Origin: Brachionus manjavacas
Taxonomy: Eukaryota > Rotifera > Eurotatoria > Ploima > Brachionidae
Length of the DNA stretch: 64,000 bases
NCBI GenBank assembly: GCA_019054805.1
Contig: JAHQIY010000003.1
Location: 1,860,001 to 1,924,000 of the forward strand
Reading direction: 5' to 3'
A model generated the notes under the pieces. That model was not told the DNA's origin. It did not search any database and saw nothing but the letters and a program-made list of their open reading frames with translations. The position numbers and the translations under genes were made by a program. Shown here one piece after another: positions 36,101 through 45,384 of the stretch. Numbering within the stretch: the stretch's first letter is position 1; each line of letters opens with the position of its first letter.

Positions 36101-39100
36101 AATAGTATAGCAACATTTTGAGGCATTCATTTTTAGACGCCAAGCAGACAACCAATTCTTAAGCCCACTTAGGTACTTATTAATTACTTTAATGACTTTT
36201 CCTGTCTTTCTAAAGTAAAATATCGCCCCCAGGTCATCAGCAAAAAGTGCTGAGTAACTAGAGTGCTTTGAGTTTGAGAGATGAATATCACCTATGTACA
36301 CTAAAAAAAGCAATGGACCTAAAACTGATCCTTGAGGAACAGAACAAGTAATGGGATACATCCCACTAAACTTATTATTAATCTTGACTTTAAAAAATCT
36401 GCCCGATAAAAAGTTCTTAACGAACCTGACTAGATAAATAGGTACACCCAGGTAGACTAGTTTATAGATTAGTCCAGCATGCCAGACTTTATCAAAGGCT
36501 TTTGAAATATCAAAAAAGATACCACATACCTTGCTGCCATTATGTTTATTTAGTCGTTCTTGTATCTTTTGGGTCATGAATAAAAGATTATCAGCAGAGC
36601 CTCTATTATTTTTAAATCCAGACTGCTCGTCAATAATGAGTTTTTTACTTTCTAAAAAGTAATAAACGATTTCTAATAACTCTTTCAGCTAGTTTTCCAA
36701 GACAACTAAGAAGACTGATTCCTCTATAATCAACAGGATCAGTAGAGTAACCAGCCTTCTTTGGAATCATCGTAATCACTGCAATTTTCTAGGACTCAGG
36801 TATTCCGACACTTAAAGAGAGATTTATCAAATCAAGGAGGAGACTAATTGCCTTGAGTGAAAGCTTTTTGAGAAATCTGTTGTGAATGCCATCTTCACCA
36901 GGCGAAGAGTCAACTTTTAATTTGTCAATAATGTTCACTAGCTCTAAAAATGACACTTTTGAAAATTGGTCGTCACTGTAATCCAACTTTGACACAAATT
37001 CCTCTACAAAGTTGTAGCAATTTGTATCAAAGTCCGTACAATCGCTACCCGACTCAGAAAAGGTTTTACTTAATATTGAAGCAAATAAATTTGCTTTGTC
37101 TTCATCAGATTCATAAATTCTTCCATCTTGGATAAGTTTCGGAATTCCTGTGCCTTTCTTTTGCGATCTTGCTCTATTTATAATTGCCCAAAAAGTGCTA
37201 GAAGAGGCGGGGTATGGGCCAAGTTTACCCAGAAAATTCGCCCATCTATCCTCTGTATATTTTTTAATTGAAACCCTAATTTGATGAGTGAGCTTGTTAA
37301 ACTCACAATTTAAAACTTTTAGCTCTTCACTATTTTTTTTCAACTTTTTTTTCCTTTTCCTTATCTTTCGGCGCAATTTGATTAAGTCGACTATAGATCT
37401 AGGGTAGGTTTTAAGCGTAGTGGCAGCAAAATTTGGTATCGCACTATTAGCCGAAGCTTTGATTAAGTTAGAAAAAACTTCGTCAAAACTTTTAATGTCA
37501 TTCAGATTTTCATTATTGAATTCAGTTATCATTCTGTCTAATGTGCTTCCAAAAAGACCCCAGTCAGCCTTGGTAAAATTGAACCGTAGTTCAGCTTCAG
37601 TCAGGTCTAGTCTGAAGTCTTTGTTGAATCCAAAAGTGCACATTACCGGGGCATGATCACTTCCCATTTTTGAATCTGTTAATATCTCAATACTAGTCAA
37701 TTTATTCGCTAATGATTTAGTGCATAGAAAGAGATCTAGGAGTTCTGAGTAGTCAACTTTTTTCAGGTTATTATTATATCTAAAATAAGTGGGCTTAGAT
37801 GGTTCATTTAAGACACACAGCTCTGAGTCAATAATTTCTTCAAGGACCCGGCCATTGGCATCTAAAGATCTACATCCCACTACAGGAGTCTTAGCATTAA
37901 GGTCTCCCAAAATGATCTGATCCTAACCCAATTCACAGTAACTCTTAATTAAGTCTTTTTTCAAAGTGTTCGAAGGAACATATAAGGAAACTAAATTAAA
38001 ACAAATACCTTTGGAGTCAATTTTTATGCCAACATGATCAATGTCCAAGTCAAACTCAGAAATTTTAAAACAGTTAATTTTGTTGTTAACAAGTATTAAA
38101 ACTCCACCCCCATGCGTAGGATTTACTTGTCGGGGTTTAAAGTGAGCAAAGTAGCCTGAAAATCTAATAAAGGTATTTACTTGTTCCTCTGTTAGTTTTA
38201 CTTCTTGAATGGACATAATGTCCGGTTGAAACTCTTGTAGAAAGACACTGAGTTCTATAATTCGATCGCGTGTGAGTTTAAAGCAGTTCCATTGAATGAT
38301 TGAAAGAGAGTTATTATTTTTTTTTTGCTTAATAAAAGACATTATTGTTTTTTAAGTTTAATAAAATTTTTCTCAGCGTCTGATTCCAAGTCATCATAGT
38401 CGGTTTCGTTCAGGGCTACCATTTTACACGCTGAGCCAAGTTCTGAGCCAGCAGTTTTTCTTTGTATTGATGCTTTAGGCACATAAAATTTTCTCAAGAC
38501 TTCCCTTCTAGCTTGTAAATTCATCGCTTCAAATTCGGAGATTATCTTATCTTTTGAACTTTTGTTGTCCTTCTGAATTTGTTCATCAACGTATTTAACA
38601 AGGGATTCCTCTTGAATTTTTTCTTTCCTTTTCTGGTACGCTTTTTTACTCGCTTTAGCTGCTTTTACTTTCTTTTCCTTTTCTTCTTCGCTCAATACTT
38701 CTTTTTTAACTTCTACTGTAGGTGGCATTTTGAAGTACTCAGTTGAGGGATGATTAAGCAATGGAAAAACTGATCTTCTTTGGGCCAATGGATCAGTTAA
38801 TTCTAGATCAGACAAATACTCACTGTCACCTTCGTCTCTCAAGACATTGGTCGAATTACAAGGCTGAGCACTGTAGCTTTCTAACTTTTCAAAGTTTTGG
38901 GAGGAATCAATCGCACTCACAGTCACCACAGTTGATGCCCGCGGATCCGTAGTTTCTGTGAATTGCATTTCATCTTCGCCGATGATGTCTTCTTGTTCAT
39001 TTTCAGATTGTTCAGGCATTACTCTAGTTCTATTGGCAAAGGTACATTCTCGACTAGTGTGACCATAGTTTTTGCATGACAAACACTTTGAACATTCTTT

Positions 39101-42100
39101 GCGTATATGACCAAACTTTTTACATCCTAGACATTTAGGCGGCATTCCACATAGTTGAACAAGTGCTTGGCAATTGCTGATTTTGTGAAGTCCAGCAAAG
39201 TCTAGGACTGCATTGTGAAGACTGACATTGTATTTTACTTTTATTTTTACAACTCCATTATTGATATTTTCAAACAATTTAAGCTTTTCATGTTTTATTT
39301 CATCGACGTCGACATTACTTAGATTGCTATTGAAGAACTTTTCAATTTCATTATCCGGAACATCAAGTGGCAACCAGTGGATTCTATAAAATGCTGTCAT
39401 AATGAACTCATTGTTTTCAGTATTTTTTTCATTTTTCTTGTCGAATTCATTAGCTGGAATCAGTTCATACATATTATTGTCAAATTTGAACTTTTTGTTT
39501 GACGCAGATACAAATTTGTCATTATCCTTGAAGTGTATTGACCAGATCTTTGTAGATCTAAATTGACCCACTTGCAAGATTGATTCAAATTCATCGGCGT
39601 TAAGTGCCTCTTTGATACTTTCGACAAGTTTGTCCGCATTAACTCTATTTTTCTGTTCAAAAGACACCAGACAGCAGCTTTTTAATTGGATTTTTTGATT
39701 TTCGATTCTTTCAGAATATTTTTGCTTTAGAGCAACCTTGCGGCTGTAATAGCTTTTAAGGCAAAATCGTGAACCACGCTTATCATTTTGATTAGCGGTC
39801 AAATTTGAGATTGGTTGGGCGCTGATATTTCCGTCCACAGAGCTGGACAAACTAGCCGAGCTAGCCGTAGCCGACATATGTTCGTTGTCGACGTGTACGA
39901 ATAAATTATTATAATTTTTTTTTTTTATTATATGGAAAGAGATATTAAAACTATTGATTTTGGATCGACTTTTATGTGTTCTTCGTCAATTATTTTAAAA
40001 TTGACACTTACGTGAAAATAAAAGAGAAAATTGTAAACAAAATCAGAAAAAAAAATTTATTTTCACGTAAGATACGTGAAAATAAGTTCAATCAAAGTAA
40101 TTAGTTATAATTTTTTTAAAAATCAAATTTAATACCAAAAAACTTGATTTCTTTTTGACTCTATTTCCATAAATTTTTAAGTTTAGATTATCAATCTCTT
40201 TTTTGTACTAAGAAAAGACTAATGAACACGACTTTTCAACTGATTTAATCATCTGCGAAAAGCAGAAAGTATTCATTATTTGTTTTGTTTCTTTTGGAGA
40301 TGTCATTAATATATATACTAAATAAAAGAGGACTAATTACTGAGACTTGAGGGACACCTGCAGTTATTGGAGTTCCTCGCTAAGGTGGTCATTCACATTT
40401 ACATTAGTGTCTAGAAAGGAAAAAAAATACACTCAGATGATAAATGACGATCAAAATTTCGCTCATTGCTTTGAAGTATGGTTTTTATTTAAGGAAAAGG
40501 GTGTTTAAAAATAAAAAATAAAAGATATAAAAAATAATAAACACACATGAACAAAATAATTTTAACTTAGGTAAACAATTTTAATTATTAAAGCATAAAG
40601 GGTCAAGCCTCGGATAATAAAAAAATTTAAGAATCAAAAAATTATAATCGCAAAGAAAAAGTTATTCCTTGTAAAAATAAAAAAAATGTCAAAAAATTTT
40701 ACGTAAAAATGTCTCCAGACTTTACTTTTTGTTTAGTAAGTAATGAGTAAAGTAAAGTAAAGTAAAGCTAAGAGAATTTGAAGTGGATTTAAAACCTATA
40801 TTTGATCGAGTTTATTTATTTATTTATCATTTATTTGTTATATCTGTGCCGAGCTAAAGCTCCTTCAGATTAAAAAGAAATTAAAAAAAAACAAAATAAA
40901 AATGTAAAGAAAAAATGAGTTAAAATATAATAAAAAGAAAATTAAAATTGATAAATTGTAAATAGTTTAATAAATTAATTAGTTTATCAAAAAATATTGA
41001 GTAACTATTCAATTATATCTAGTGTTAATTATATATATAAAGTTAATTAATAAAATTAACTATTATTTTAATTTTTTTCTCTATGAATGTGTCTATTAAC
41101 TCTATTAGTTAATAATTTTCATTTTATTAAATTTAATTTTATTTTTGATTTTGATTTTTTTTAATTTATTTTGATTTTTTTAATTTATCTATATTCTAAA
41201 TAAATAAATAAAAAATAATAATGCGTATCAGTTTTTATCATTTATTTGTTTTATCTGTTCCGAGCTAAAGCTCCTATAGATAAAGAAAAAAAAAACAAAA
41301 TTGCAACCTTACTATTTTCTCCTTTTTTCCTGAAACTTGAACTATTTAAACATGTGCTACATGCAACAATCTATGTCTTCTTAACCTTCATTTTTTTTAG
41401 TGCGATGTTTCAAATATTTTTTTCAGTCTCAAAAAAAAAAAAAATTTTAAGTTAATATTGCAGGAATGGAAAATATTTTTTTATTTTTCATAAATTTTGA
41501 CTTTGGAACTGTGATATGATGATCCTTAAGATAATATTTGTGATTTAAAAAACTATCTAGGCTCTGTTTTCCATTTTAAATAAATTGAGTTTTTGTTAAA
41601 ATGCATCAAACAAACGTAAATTATCACTTTAGTCAAAATTTTAAAGAAAAAAATTAAAAAAAAAAAACTTTTTGAAAAACTTATTTCAACTTTTTTTCTA
41701 AATAGGTGAACTCGAAGATTTGAAGGGTGAAAATTTAATTTTAATTTTCTTTAATTTTTTTACTATTATTTAAAAATTTTTTTTTTTTACATCGCCTTTA
41801 AGGCGTCCATTGAATAAATAAATTAAAATAAATAAAATTTAAAGGCAAAGATTTAAGCAAAGAGTGCATATGAGTATTTCTGATTTTTGAAAGGGTCTAG
41901 ATCAACCAGATCACAGGATCAAACCAGTTTTTCTACTATTGAAAATAATTTTATCTTTTTTTTTTTTTATTTAATTTTAATTTTATTTCATCTAAATTTA
42001 ACTAAAATTTCAATTTTTTATATTCTGAAGAAGCATTAGCTAGGTACAGATAAACAAATAAATGAATAAATTATCCAAAAATTAAAAAAAGAATTCTCAA

Positions 42101-44470
42101 TATTTTTTTCAAATTTATAAATAAAAATTAAACTCTTTATATTTCATTAAAGAGTTTATTTGAAACATCGCACTTTTTCAATGTAATTTCAACATTGGAT
42201 ACATTTTGTGATTCAAACACGAAAAATTAAACCATTTTGATTTTGATTTTTTTTAAAATTAATTTTGAAGGAGCCCTAGCTCGTTAAGAAAACAAATAAA
42301 AAAATAAAATAAATAATAATTCGTCAAACTACTTCCTACTTTATTTTATTCAAACTTTTTTTGTTTTTATTTTCAATTATGATTGTTTCGTTTTATTATA
42401 TTTGTTGCGAAAAAAAAAAAATGAATCTGTTTTAATCATATTTGACACTAATTATTATTGTCAAATATCACTATTTATATTTTGCTATTGTTTATTTAAA
42501 ATAACCTTATTTTCAGTATTTTTGTTTTTTAAATATATAATAATAAATAATAAATAATTATAAAGTACTAAAAAGGCTTTTTTTCGTAATCAAATTTATA
42601 AAAGTTTCAGATCAAGATCAAAATTTTAAAGTTGAATTAAAGAAATAAAAATCAACTAATTTAAAATTATTATTTTTAAAGGAAAAAAATAAAAAAAATA
42701 AAATTAATAAATATAATTAATAGTGAATTTAAACAAATGAATAATTTAGTTAAAATAGATGAATAATGCTATGCAAAAAATAATTTTTTAACTTTTTAAA
42801 AAACATTTTTATCTTAAATTTAAATATATTTATAAATTTATCTATATTTGCATTAATGAATTTCTAACTACACCATACGGGATACTTACTACCTAATTGA
42901 TGTTTTTTTAGTGTGTGTTCTATAAAAATTCCATGGTTCAAAGAGGATCTCTAAAATAATTAGCACTTTTTAGAAAATATTTAAAATATTTAAACGATTT
43001 TTAAATTTAAATTTAAATGAAAAACGAGTTATCTAAATTTAATTTAACTAAAAAAATTTAATCGTTTTATTTAAGGAATAGAAAAAATTACAGAATTGAA
43101 GTTTTTTTGACATTTATTTAAGTTTAGCTAAAAAAATTTAATGAATGTTTAGAATAAAAATTTTATTTTTGAAAAATTTAGAAAATAAAAAATTTGGTGA
43201 TCAATTAATTTTAAAAATTTCTGAAAAATTGGCAATATGAAAATAGAAAATTTATTAAAATAATAAGATTTATATCGAAAAGTGGTTAAAATAAATTAGA
43301 CACATTTTTGTATCGACCTTATTTTAAAAACACCAATCATTTAAAATATTAAAAGACAAGTGAAAATTAACTTGTACAGTCTCTAAGTTCTTATCAGAAT
43401 GACTAAAGGTTGTGTCATCTGCAAACATCTTAATACTAAATTTTTTTAAAATAAAATGAAGATCATTCACAAAAATAAGAAAAAGAATAGCCCAAAACTG
43501 ACCCTTGTTGAACTCCTAATTTAAGTGATACAGGTTTTTATTTTCTTTACCGAGGCGAACTATTTGTGATATATTTCTAAAATAATTAGAAAGTAGATTT
43601 GCAAAAATAAATATTTTAATTACAATTTTTGGGAATGTATTTTAGTCCTGTAATTTTTATAATAAGTTTTCACGTTACAGATCTATTTTCTTACAGCTTA
43701 AGGATCAACACACTTAACTTTATAAAATTAATTGTTTAATCATTTTATTTAAGTTGATGATAATTCTTTATTTGAATGTCTACTTGAAATGATAAGCATT
43801 CAAAGTATTTCAATTAATTTCGGGTCAATATCAGATGAGATAGAATCAGAGGAAATTCTTTATGCTTTAGTTAAAGTAAACTTAAAAAAATTAAAAAATA
43901 AAATAAATTAATCAATCTTTTTTAGGTTCTATCCTTGAACAAAACAAGCTCTGAATTAAAAAATCTATTCAATTTTTTGTACGAAGGATTTAAGAAAAAT
44001 ATGCTTAAATTTCAAGATGAAAGTTTTTATTCTCAATGGCTAAAACTGATGGTCTGTTCGATTGTAATTTTGACAGATGAAGGATACAACTCTGAATTTA
44101 TTTTGCTCAATTTAATTCAGTTTTTAAAGGTAAAAAAAAATTATTTGCTTGATTTTTTTTAAATTTATTCAAAAAGGGACTAATAATAAAAGAAAAAGAT
44201 TTTGAAAAAAAAATTCAGTACGAGTTTTATATTGAGATGCTTTTAAACTTGATGAAGTTGAGTTTTTTTCAAGACGAATCGACTTCAAAAGAAATTCTTA
44301 GTTTTTTGGTTGAATTGTCAAATAATGTTTTGATGGTACCAGATGAAAATTGTTTAAAAAATACAGAAAAAGCTATACAAGAGTGCTTGATTTTAGTCGA
44401 AAAAGTTGACGAAAACAAATTTAAGAATTTGAAATATTTAATTAAACAGAATGTTGAAAAATTAAAATAA
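23836..44470 (+). CDS. Unrecognised 851-aa helical (ARM/HEAT-like) protein, 7 exons
   Basis: Exons 23836-24159, 28338-29231, 32809-33382, 33439-33582, 43754-43875, 43926-44129 and 44177-44470 join without a stop. All six junctions are GT-AG with matching phases and the total is exactly 852 codons, which is strong internal support. The protein is rich in leucine-heavy amphipathic helices throughout with no membrane segment, signal peptide or catalytic motif, which suggests a helical-repeat scaffold. I considered Fanconi-type and CIP2A-like proteins but saw no alignment that would justify a name. Three introns are 47-56 bp and three are 4.2, 3.6 and 10.2 kb, filled with transposons. The gene starts 184 bp after TMED10 on the same strand. 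AATAAA overlaps the stop. A wrong exon boundary remains possible at exon 3, where a second AG (32828) was rejected on phase. Confidence 0.8.
24160..24430. repeat. Two LINE 3' tails meeting at (TAA)n, in intron 1
   Basis: A hairpin-tail copy (24165-24205, TCTGTATCGAGCTAAATC) is followed by a UTR-like stretch with GTCCTGGTCAGATGACC and an AATAAA. A (TAA)n tract at 24353-24375 then leads into the inverse of a LINE tail (TCTTACTAGGAAGACATC, GGTAGCTTA). Confidence 0.55.
24431..25290. other. Intron 1, AT-rich, with a LINE-tail copy at 24945-25030
   Basis: The 24945-25030 part (GGGGACCTCCTAGTATGG, CAAGACTAGC in inverse form) matches the tails at 27690 and 51740. The rest has no recognisable content. 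Confidence 0.5.
25290..26165. repeat. MITE copies: TGTATCCAATGTTGAAAT family and GTTCTCAAGTT family
   Basis: 25310-25370 carries ATGTATCCAATGTTGAAATA followed by AAAAAGTGCGAT. 25785-25860 carries GACTTTGGGTTTGTGATATG. 25928-26030 carries AGGCCTGGTTGGTAAGG, TTCTTGTTCTCAAGTTC and GTTCACC. 26085-26150 carries GGGCGGAGAAGGTAAAATTT with GTTCCCCAAA. The same blocks recur at 41390-42250, 52010-52540, 60785-60900 and 61118-61770, on either strand. Confidence 0.65.
26630..27170 (-). pseudogene. DDE transposase remnant (IS630/Tc1-like)
   Basis: On the minus strand near 26740-26670 the text [11 protein letters not shown], a stop at the Trp position, and NEIKGLP is the C-terminal catalytic block of IS630/Tc1-type DDE transposases (LNPxE..W..IK). 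Upstream at 27156-26959 a 65-codon open stretch may be earlier transposase, without a motif. Heavily decayed. Confidence 0.45.
27640..27760 (-). repeat. LINE 3' tail with (ATT)n, in intron 1
   Basis: (ATT)n at 27652-27672 precedes GCTACAGCAAGACTAGCTTG and the paired GGCGTCC/GGTCGCC and GGTAGCTCG segments. This is the minus-strand form of the tail after the LINE at 51314-51829. Confidence 0.6.
28338..29231 (+). CDS. Exon 2 of the helical-protein gene
   Basis: 298 codons, phase 0 on both sides. The acceptor AG is at 28336-28337 and the donor GTACGT at 29232. It is the longest exon and entirely helical in character (for example [17 protein letters not shown]). Confidence 0.82.
29795..30600 (-). 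pseudogene. MULE-type transposase remnant with SWIM finger, in intron 2
   Basis: Minus strand from 30600: [18 protein letters not shown] (third catalytic region), CWAHVNRNL (the C-H signature after it), then [20 protein letters not shown], and in another frame a SWIM zinc finger [14 protein letters not shown] (C-x-C-x8-C-x-H) at about 30110. The C-end is Lys/Arg-rich (SKRPRI). One frameshift near 30160 separates core and SWIM. The N-terminal half is missing. It is a different family from the FLYWCH MULE at 6858. Confidence 0.78.
30818..32522. mobile_element. TTTACGTAAA-array DNA element with nested insertions, in intron 2
   Basis: The ends are inverted. 30818-30910 reads GTTCCGGATTTAGTATTTTA, then TTTACGTAAATTTACC, then GGCACTTTTTT. 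32415-32522 is its complement, ending in AATTCAGAACACC. Inside is a second inverted pair with TAGAGAAAAA arrays (30940-31060 and 32205-32260), and inside that a LINE 3' end. It is related to 51062-51930. No transposase remains. Confidence 0.65.
31545..32190 (+). pseudogene. CR1/L2-like LINE, reverse transcriptase C-terminus and 3' tail
   Basis: A 5'-truncated copy: [20 protein letters not shown] at 31587-31645, [39 protein letters not shown], then [12 protein letters not shown] and a stop at 32047. These are the final RT motifs of CR1/L2-like LINEs. The 130 bp 3' UTR has two hairpins (GAGACTCTTAGTCTC, CAGGCTAATGCCTG), and then (ATT)n at 32168-32192. The open frame from 31657 to 32049 is intact, so the copy is fairly young. 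Confidence 0.8.
32809..33582 (+). CDS. Exons 3 and 4 of the helical-protein gene
   Basis: Exon 3 is 32809-33382. Its acceptor follows a T-rich tract, and this choice keeps phase 0 with exon 2. A 56 bp intron (33383-33438) follows, splitting a GAA codon. Exon 4 is 33439-33582, with the donor AAGTAAAT after one base of the next codon. Confidence 0.78.
33583..33970. other. Start of the 10.2 kb intron 4; AT-rich
   Basis: Contains a direct repeat AACGTAAGTTAC (33818-33829 and 33853-33864). Open frames here are low complexity and are not taken as genes. Confidence 0.5.
33973..34215 (-). pseudogene. PHD-like zinc-finger ORF, 80 aa, probably LINE ORF1 fragment
   Basis: From ATG 34215: a short leader, then C-x2-C-x9-C-x2-C-x4-H-x2-C-x14-C-x2-C (CKICLNLF ... 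[12 protein letters not shown] ... WKCSNC), the C4HC3 pattern of a PHD finger, ending at a stop right after the last Cys. PHD fingers occur in ORF1 of some CR1-type LINEs, and it lies among LINE copies inside an intron on the minus strand, so a LINE origin is my first guess. A host exon is less likely. It has no disabling mutation over its 80 codons. Confidence 0.5.
34243..35186 (-). mobile_element. 5'-truncated Jockey/CR1-like LINE copy with poly(A)
   Basis: Minus strand from 35186: YSLLFADDL (RT catalytic box) opens the copy, then [34 protein letters not shown] and [11 protein letters not shown], with two frameshifts. The 3' UTR contains GGCGGAAGGAGTTTTATTCC and ends in an A-run of about 22 (T-run at 34241-34264). 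It lies head-to-tail behind the longer copy at 35190-39960. Confidence 0.82.
34423..35059 (-). pseudogene. RT C-terminal coding part of the truncated LINE
   Basis: Two overlapping frames (35059-34694 and 34773-34423) cover the RT thumb and C-terminal region, ending in LWINESGL. The frameshift is near 34750. The paralogous frame in the longer copy is 35910-35470. Confidence 0.75.
35470..35910 (-). pseudogene. LINE ORF2: C-terminal region
   Basis: 146 codons: [50 protein letters not shown]. This is the C-terminal thumb-like part of Jockey/CR1 ORF2. A frameshift near 35920 separates it from the palm. It stops at 35470, about 280 bp before the A-run. Confidence 0.82.
35933..36577 (-). pseudogene. 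LINE ORF2: RT palm (FADD box)
   Basis: 214 codons: [14 protein letters not shown] (catalytic Asp), [28 protein letters not shown] (catalytic Asp-Asp), then [11 protein letters not shown] and [14 protein letters not shown]. Between 36660 and 36789 two other frames carry the [20 protein letters not shown] block, so a frameshift lies near 36660. Confidence 0.9.
36789..37910 (-). pseudogene. LINE ORF2: endonuclease end and RT N-terminal part
   Basis: 373 codons: [11 protein letters not shown] (catalytic Asp/Asn), [18 protein letters not shown] (catalytic Asp-His) complete the endonuclease. A long linker follows, then the RT start with [32 protein letters not shown]. It is in frame with the previous piece, so a single base change created the stop at about 37926. 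A TAG ends it at 36789 in the middle of RT. Confidence 0.87.
37923..38342 (-). pseudogene. LINE ORF2: endonuclease domain, first part
   Basis: APE-type endonuclease: [11 protein letters not shown] near residue 15, IMSIQEVKL (catalytic Glu) near residue 45, [18 protein letters not shown]. It nicks target DNA for target-primed reverse transcription. An in-frame TAG after SYCELG ends this piece, and the same frame reopens at once at 37910. Confidence 0.85.
38340..38344 (-). other. TAATG stop-start overlap between LINE ORF1 and ORF2
   Basis: ORF1 TAA (38344-38342) and ORF2 ATG (38342-38340) share one adenine. The overlap is consistent with termination-reinitiation translation of ORF2, known for some LINEs. 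Confidence 0.75.
38342..39877 (-). CDS. LINE ORF1 protein (gag-like, two CCHC knuckles), intact
   Basis: 511 residues. The N-terminal about 150 are basic and polar. An RRM-like region ([19 protein letters not shown] ... GVVKIKVKY) follows, then two zinc knuckles [14 protein letters not shown] and [14 protein letters not shown] (both C-x2-C-x4-H-x4-C), then an acidic linker and a C-terminal Lys/Glu coiled coil ([20 protein letters not shown]). This is the ORF1 plan of Jockey-type LINEs, an RNA-binding chaperone for the element's own transcript. The ATG at 39877 follows a short 5' leader. The stop TAA shares its last A with the ORF2 ATG. No break is seen. Confidence 0.88.
   Translation of the reverse strand: MSATASSASLSSSVDGNISAQPISNLTANQNDKRGSRFCLKSYYSRKVALKQKYSERIENQKIQLKSCCLVSFEQKNRVNADKLVESIKEALNADEFESILQVGQFRSTKIWSIHFKDNDKFVSASNKKFKFDNNMYELIPANEFDKKNEKNTENNEFIMTAFYRIHWLPLDVPDNEIEKFFNSNLSNVDVDEIKHEKLKLFENINNGVVKIKVKYNVSLHNAVLDFAGLHKISNCQALVQLCGMPPKCLGCKKFGHIRKECSKCLSCKNYGHTSRECTFANRTRVMPEQSENEQEDIIGEDEMQFTETTDPRASTVVTVSAIDSSQNFEKLESYSAQPCNSTNVLRDEGDSEYLSDLELTDPLAQRRSVFPLLNHPSTEYFKMPPTVEVKKEVLSEEEKEKKVKAAKASKKAYQKRKEKIQEESLVKYVDEQIQKDNKSSKDKIISEFEAMNLQARREVLRKFYVPKASIQRKTAGSELGSACKMVALNETDYDDLESDAEKNFIKLKKQ
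39961..41040. other. Intron 4: LINE RT fragment, microsatellite, hairpin tail
   Basis: 40238-40380 (minus) reads [24 protein letters not shown] and YFLLFADD, a LINE RT fragment closely related to 57845-58300. An (AAAGT)n tract lies at 40737-40766 and a hairpin-tail copy with (TTTA)n at 40811-40877. The remainder is A/T runs. Confidence 0.65.
41041..43390. other. Intron 4: mosaic of MITE pieces and hairpin tails
   Basis: Hairpin tails lie at 41231-41286 (+), 42021-42070 (-) and 42261-42305 (-). The MITE blocks GTGCGATGTTTCAAATATTT at 41401 and GGAACTGTGATATGATGAT at 41503 pair with the inverted form AAACATCGCACTTTTTCAAT (42163) and CAACATTGGATACATTTTG (42191), so a MITE of about 850 bp appears to be interrupted by LINE tails. 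No coding sequence is seen. Confidence 0.55.
43400..43660 (-). pseudogene. LINE RT fragment (other clade), intron 4
   Basis: Minus-strand text QGSVLG-like, [15 protein letters not shown] and [14 protein letters not shown] in two frames is an RT palm with the FADDTT box of CR1/L2-like elements. Very short and decayed. Confidence 0.55.
43754..44470 (+). CDS. Exons 5-7 of the helical-protein gene
   Basis: Exons 43754-43875, 43926-44129 and 44177-44470, separated by 50 and 47 bp introns. Phase 1 into exon 5 completes an Ile codon, and the later junctions are phase 0. The last exon ends in [12 protein letters not shown] and TAA. Phase agreement across the 10.2 kb intron is the main evidence that these belong to the same gene as exons 1-4. 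Confidence 0.78.
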
Positions 44471-45380
44471 AATTAATTACATTTATTATATGAGTTATTA
44501 TTAAAAGAATAAGAGATTACTAAAAAAATTTGTAATACAGTAGTACTAGGATCTACGGTTTTTAGCAAATTTTAACATTAGATTACCAAATTGGCTTCAT
44601 CTTACGTAAAATTAAGTCATAGCATAAAAATCATATTATTAGTTGGTTCCTTAAATAATTTATCAAGTAGAATTTATTAGATTCATTTTATCTGATTTGG
44701 AACTTTATAAACCTATCTTAAATGGTTGATCACTGATCAAACATTTTACTTGCTTCTCTATGTTCAGGGACCACCAAAATATTCTTTTTTGATGTTCAAA
44801 ATATGCTAAAAAAATGCCCTAAGAAATTTGCTAAACATGCTTTCAAATTTTTCGCTATAAATTTTAAGGAAACTAACATATTAAGTTAAAATTGTATTTT
44901 TAATGTTTTTTTATTTATTTTAGACAGTATTTTATTACAAAATTATAAAAATTCTCCTTTTACTCATTTTAAATGCGAATAATTGAAAATAAAACTAGTT
45001 TTAATTAATAAAAAAAGTCTTTTATCGGAAAAAAACATATTTCGTAAATGCCCTTTCGTAATCACATGAAGTAGAAAGAGTTCGCAGGATCCAACTTGCG
45101 ACCGAATACAAATTTGGCAATCGGCTTTTTGAATTTTTCCACCATTTTTCTAGACTGAAGTTATCAGAATGGGGTTGAAGTTCTTTGCAAATATTAATGT
45201 ATATTCCCCGCTCATCAACAATTATGTTTTAGATAGACACTGGGACATTAACATTTAATAAATTTTCTGAAATAAGTGAACTTTATAAGGCTTTTGATGG
45301 AATTTGACGCAAATTTGAAGATAAAAGATATTCAACTGAAGATAGCAGGAAAAGGTTACGTGCTAGAGTATAATTCACCT
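44471..45380. other. Intergenic 3' of the helical-protein gene
   Basis: AATAAA overlaps the stop at 44466-44471. After that the sequence is AT-rich. From 45050 the composition is more balanced and short coding-like pieces appear, but no family can be named. Confidence 0.45.
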
Positions 45381-45384
45381 ATGT

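Larger units (their letters stand above)
35190..39960 (-). mobile_element. Near full-length Jockey/CR1-like LINE (ORF1 and ORF2), in intron 4
   Basis: About 4.7 kb on the minus strand: 5' UTR, ORF1 (39877-38342), ORF2 with endonuclease and RT (38342-35470, four pieces), 3' UTR with a hairpin (GAAGGAGCTTCACTTCG near 35300) and an A-run (T-run at 35187-35205). ORF1 and the domains of ORF2 are nearly intact. One in-frame stop, a second stop and at least two frameshifts disable ORF2. It lies in antisense to the host gene and accounts for nearly half of the 10.2 kb intron. Confidence 0.88.

Noticed and set aside
40320..40420. A host-gene exon suggested by balanced base composition
   Set aside because: The minus-strand translation is a LINE reverse transcriptase palm (FADD box).
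23836..44470. Naming the helical protein FANCI, FANCD2 or CIP2A
   Set aside because: Only weak local resemblance. No block of motifs lines up well enough from memory, so no name is given.
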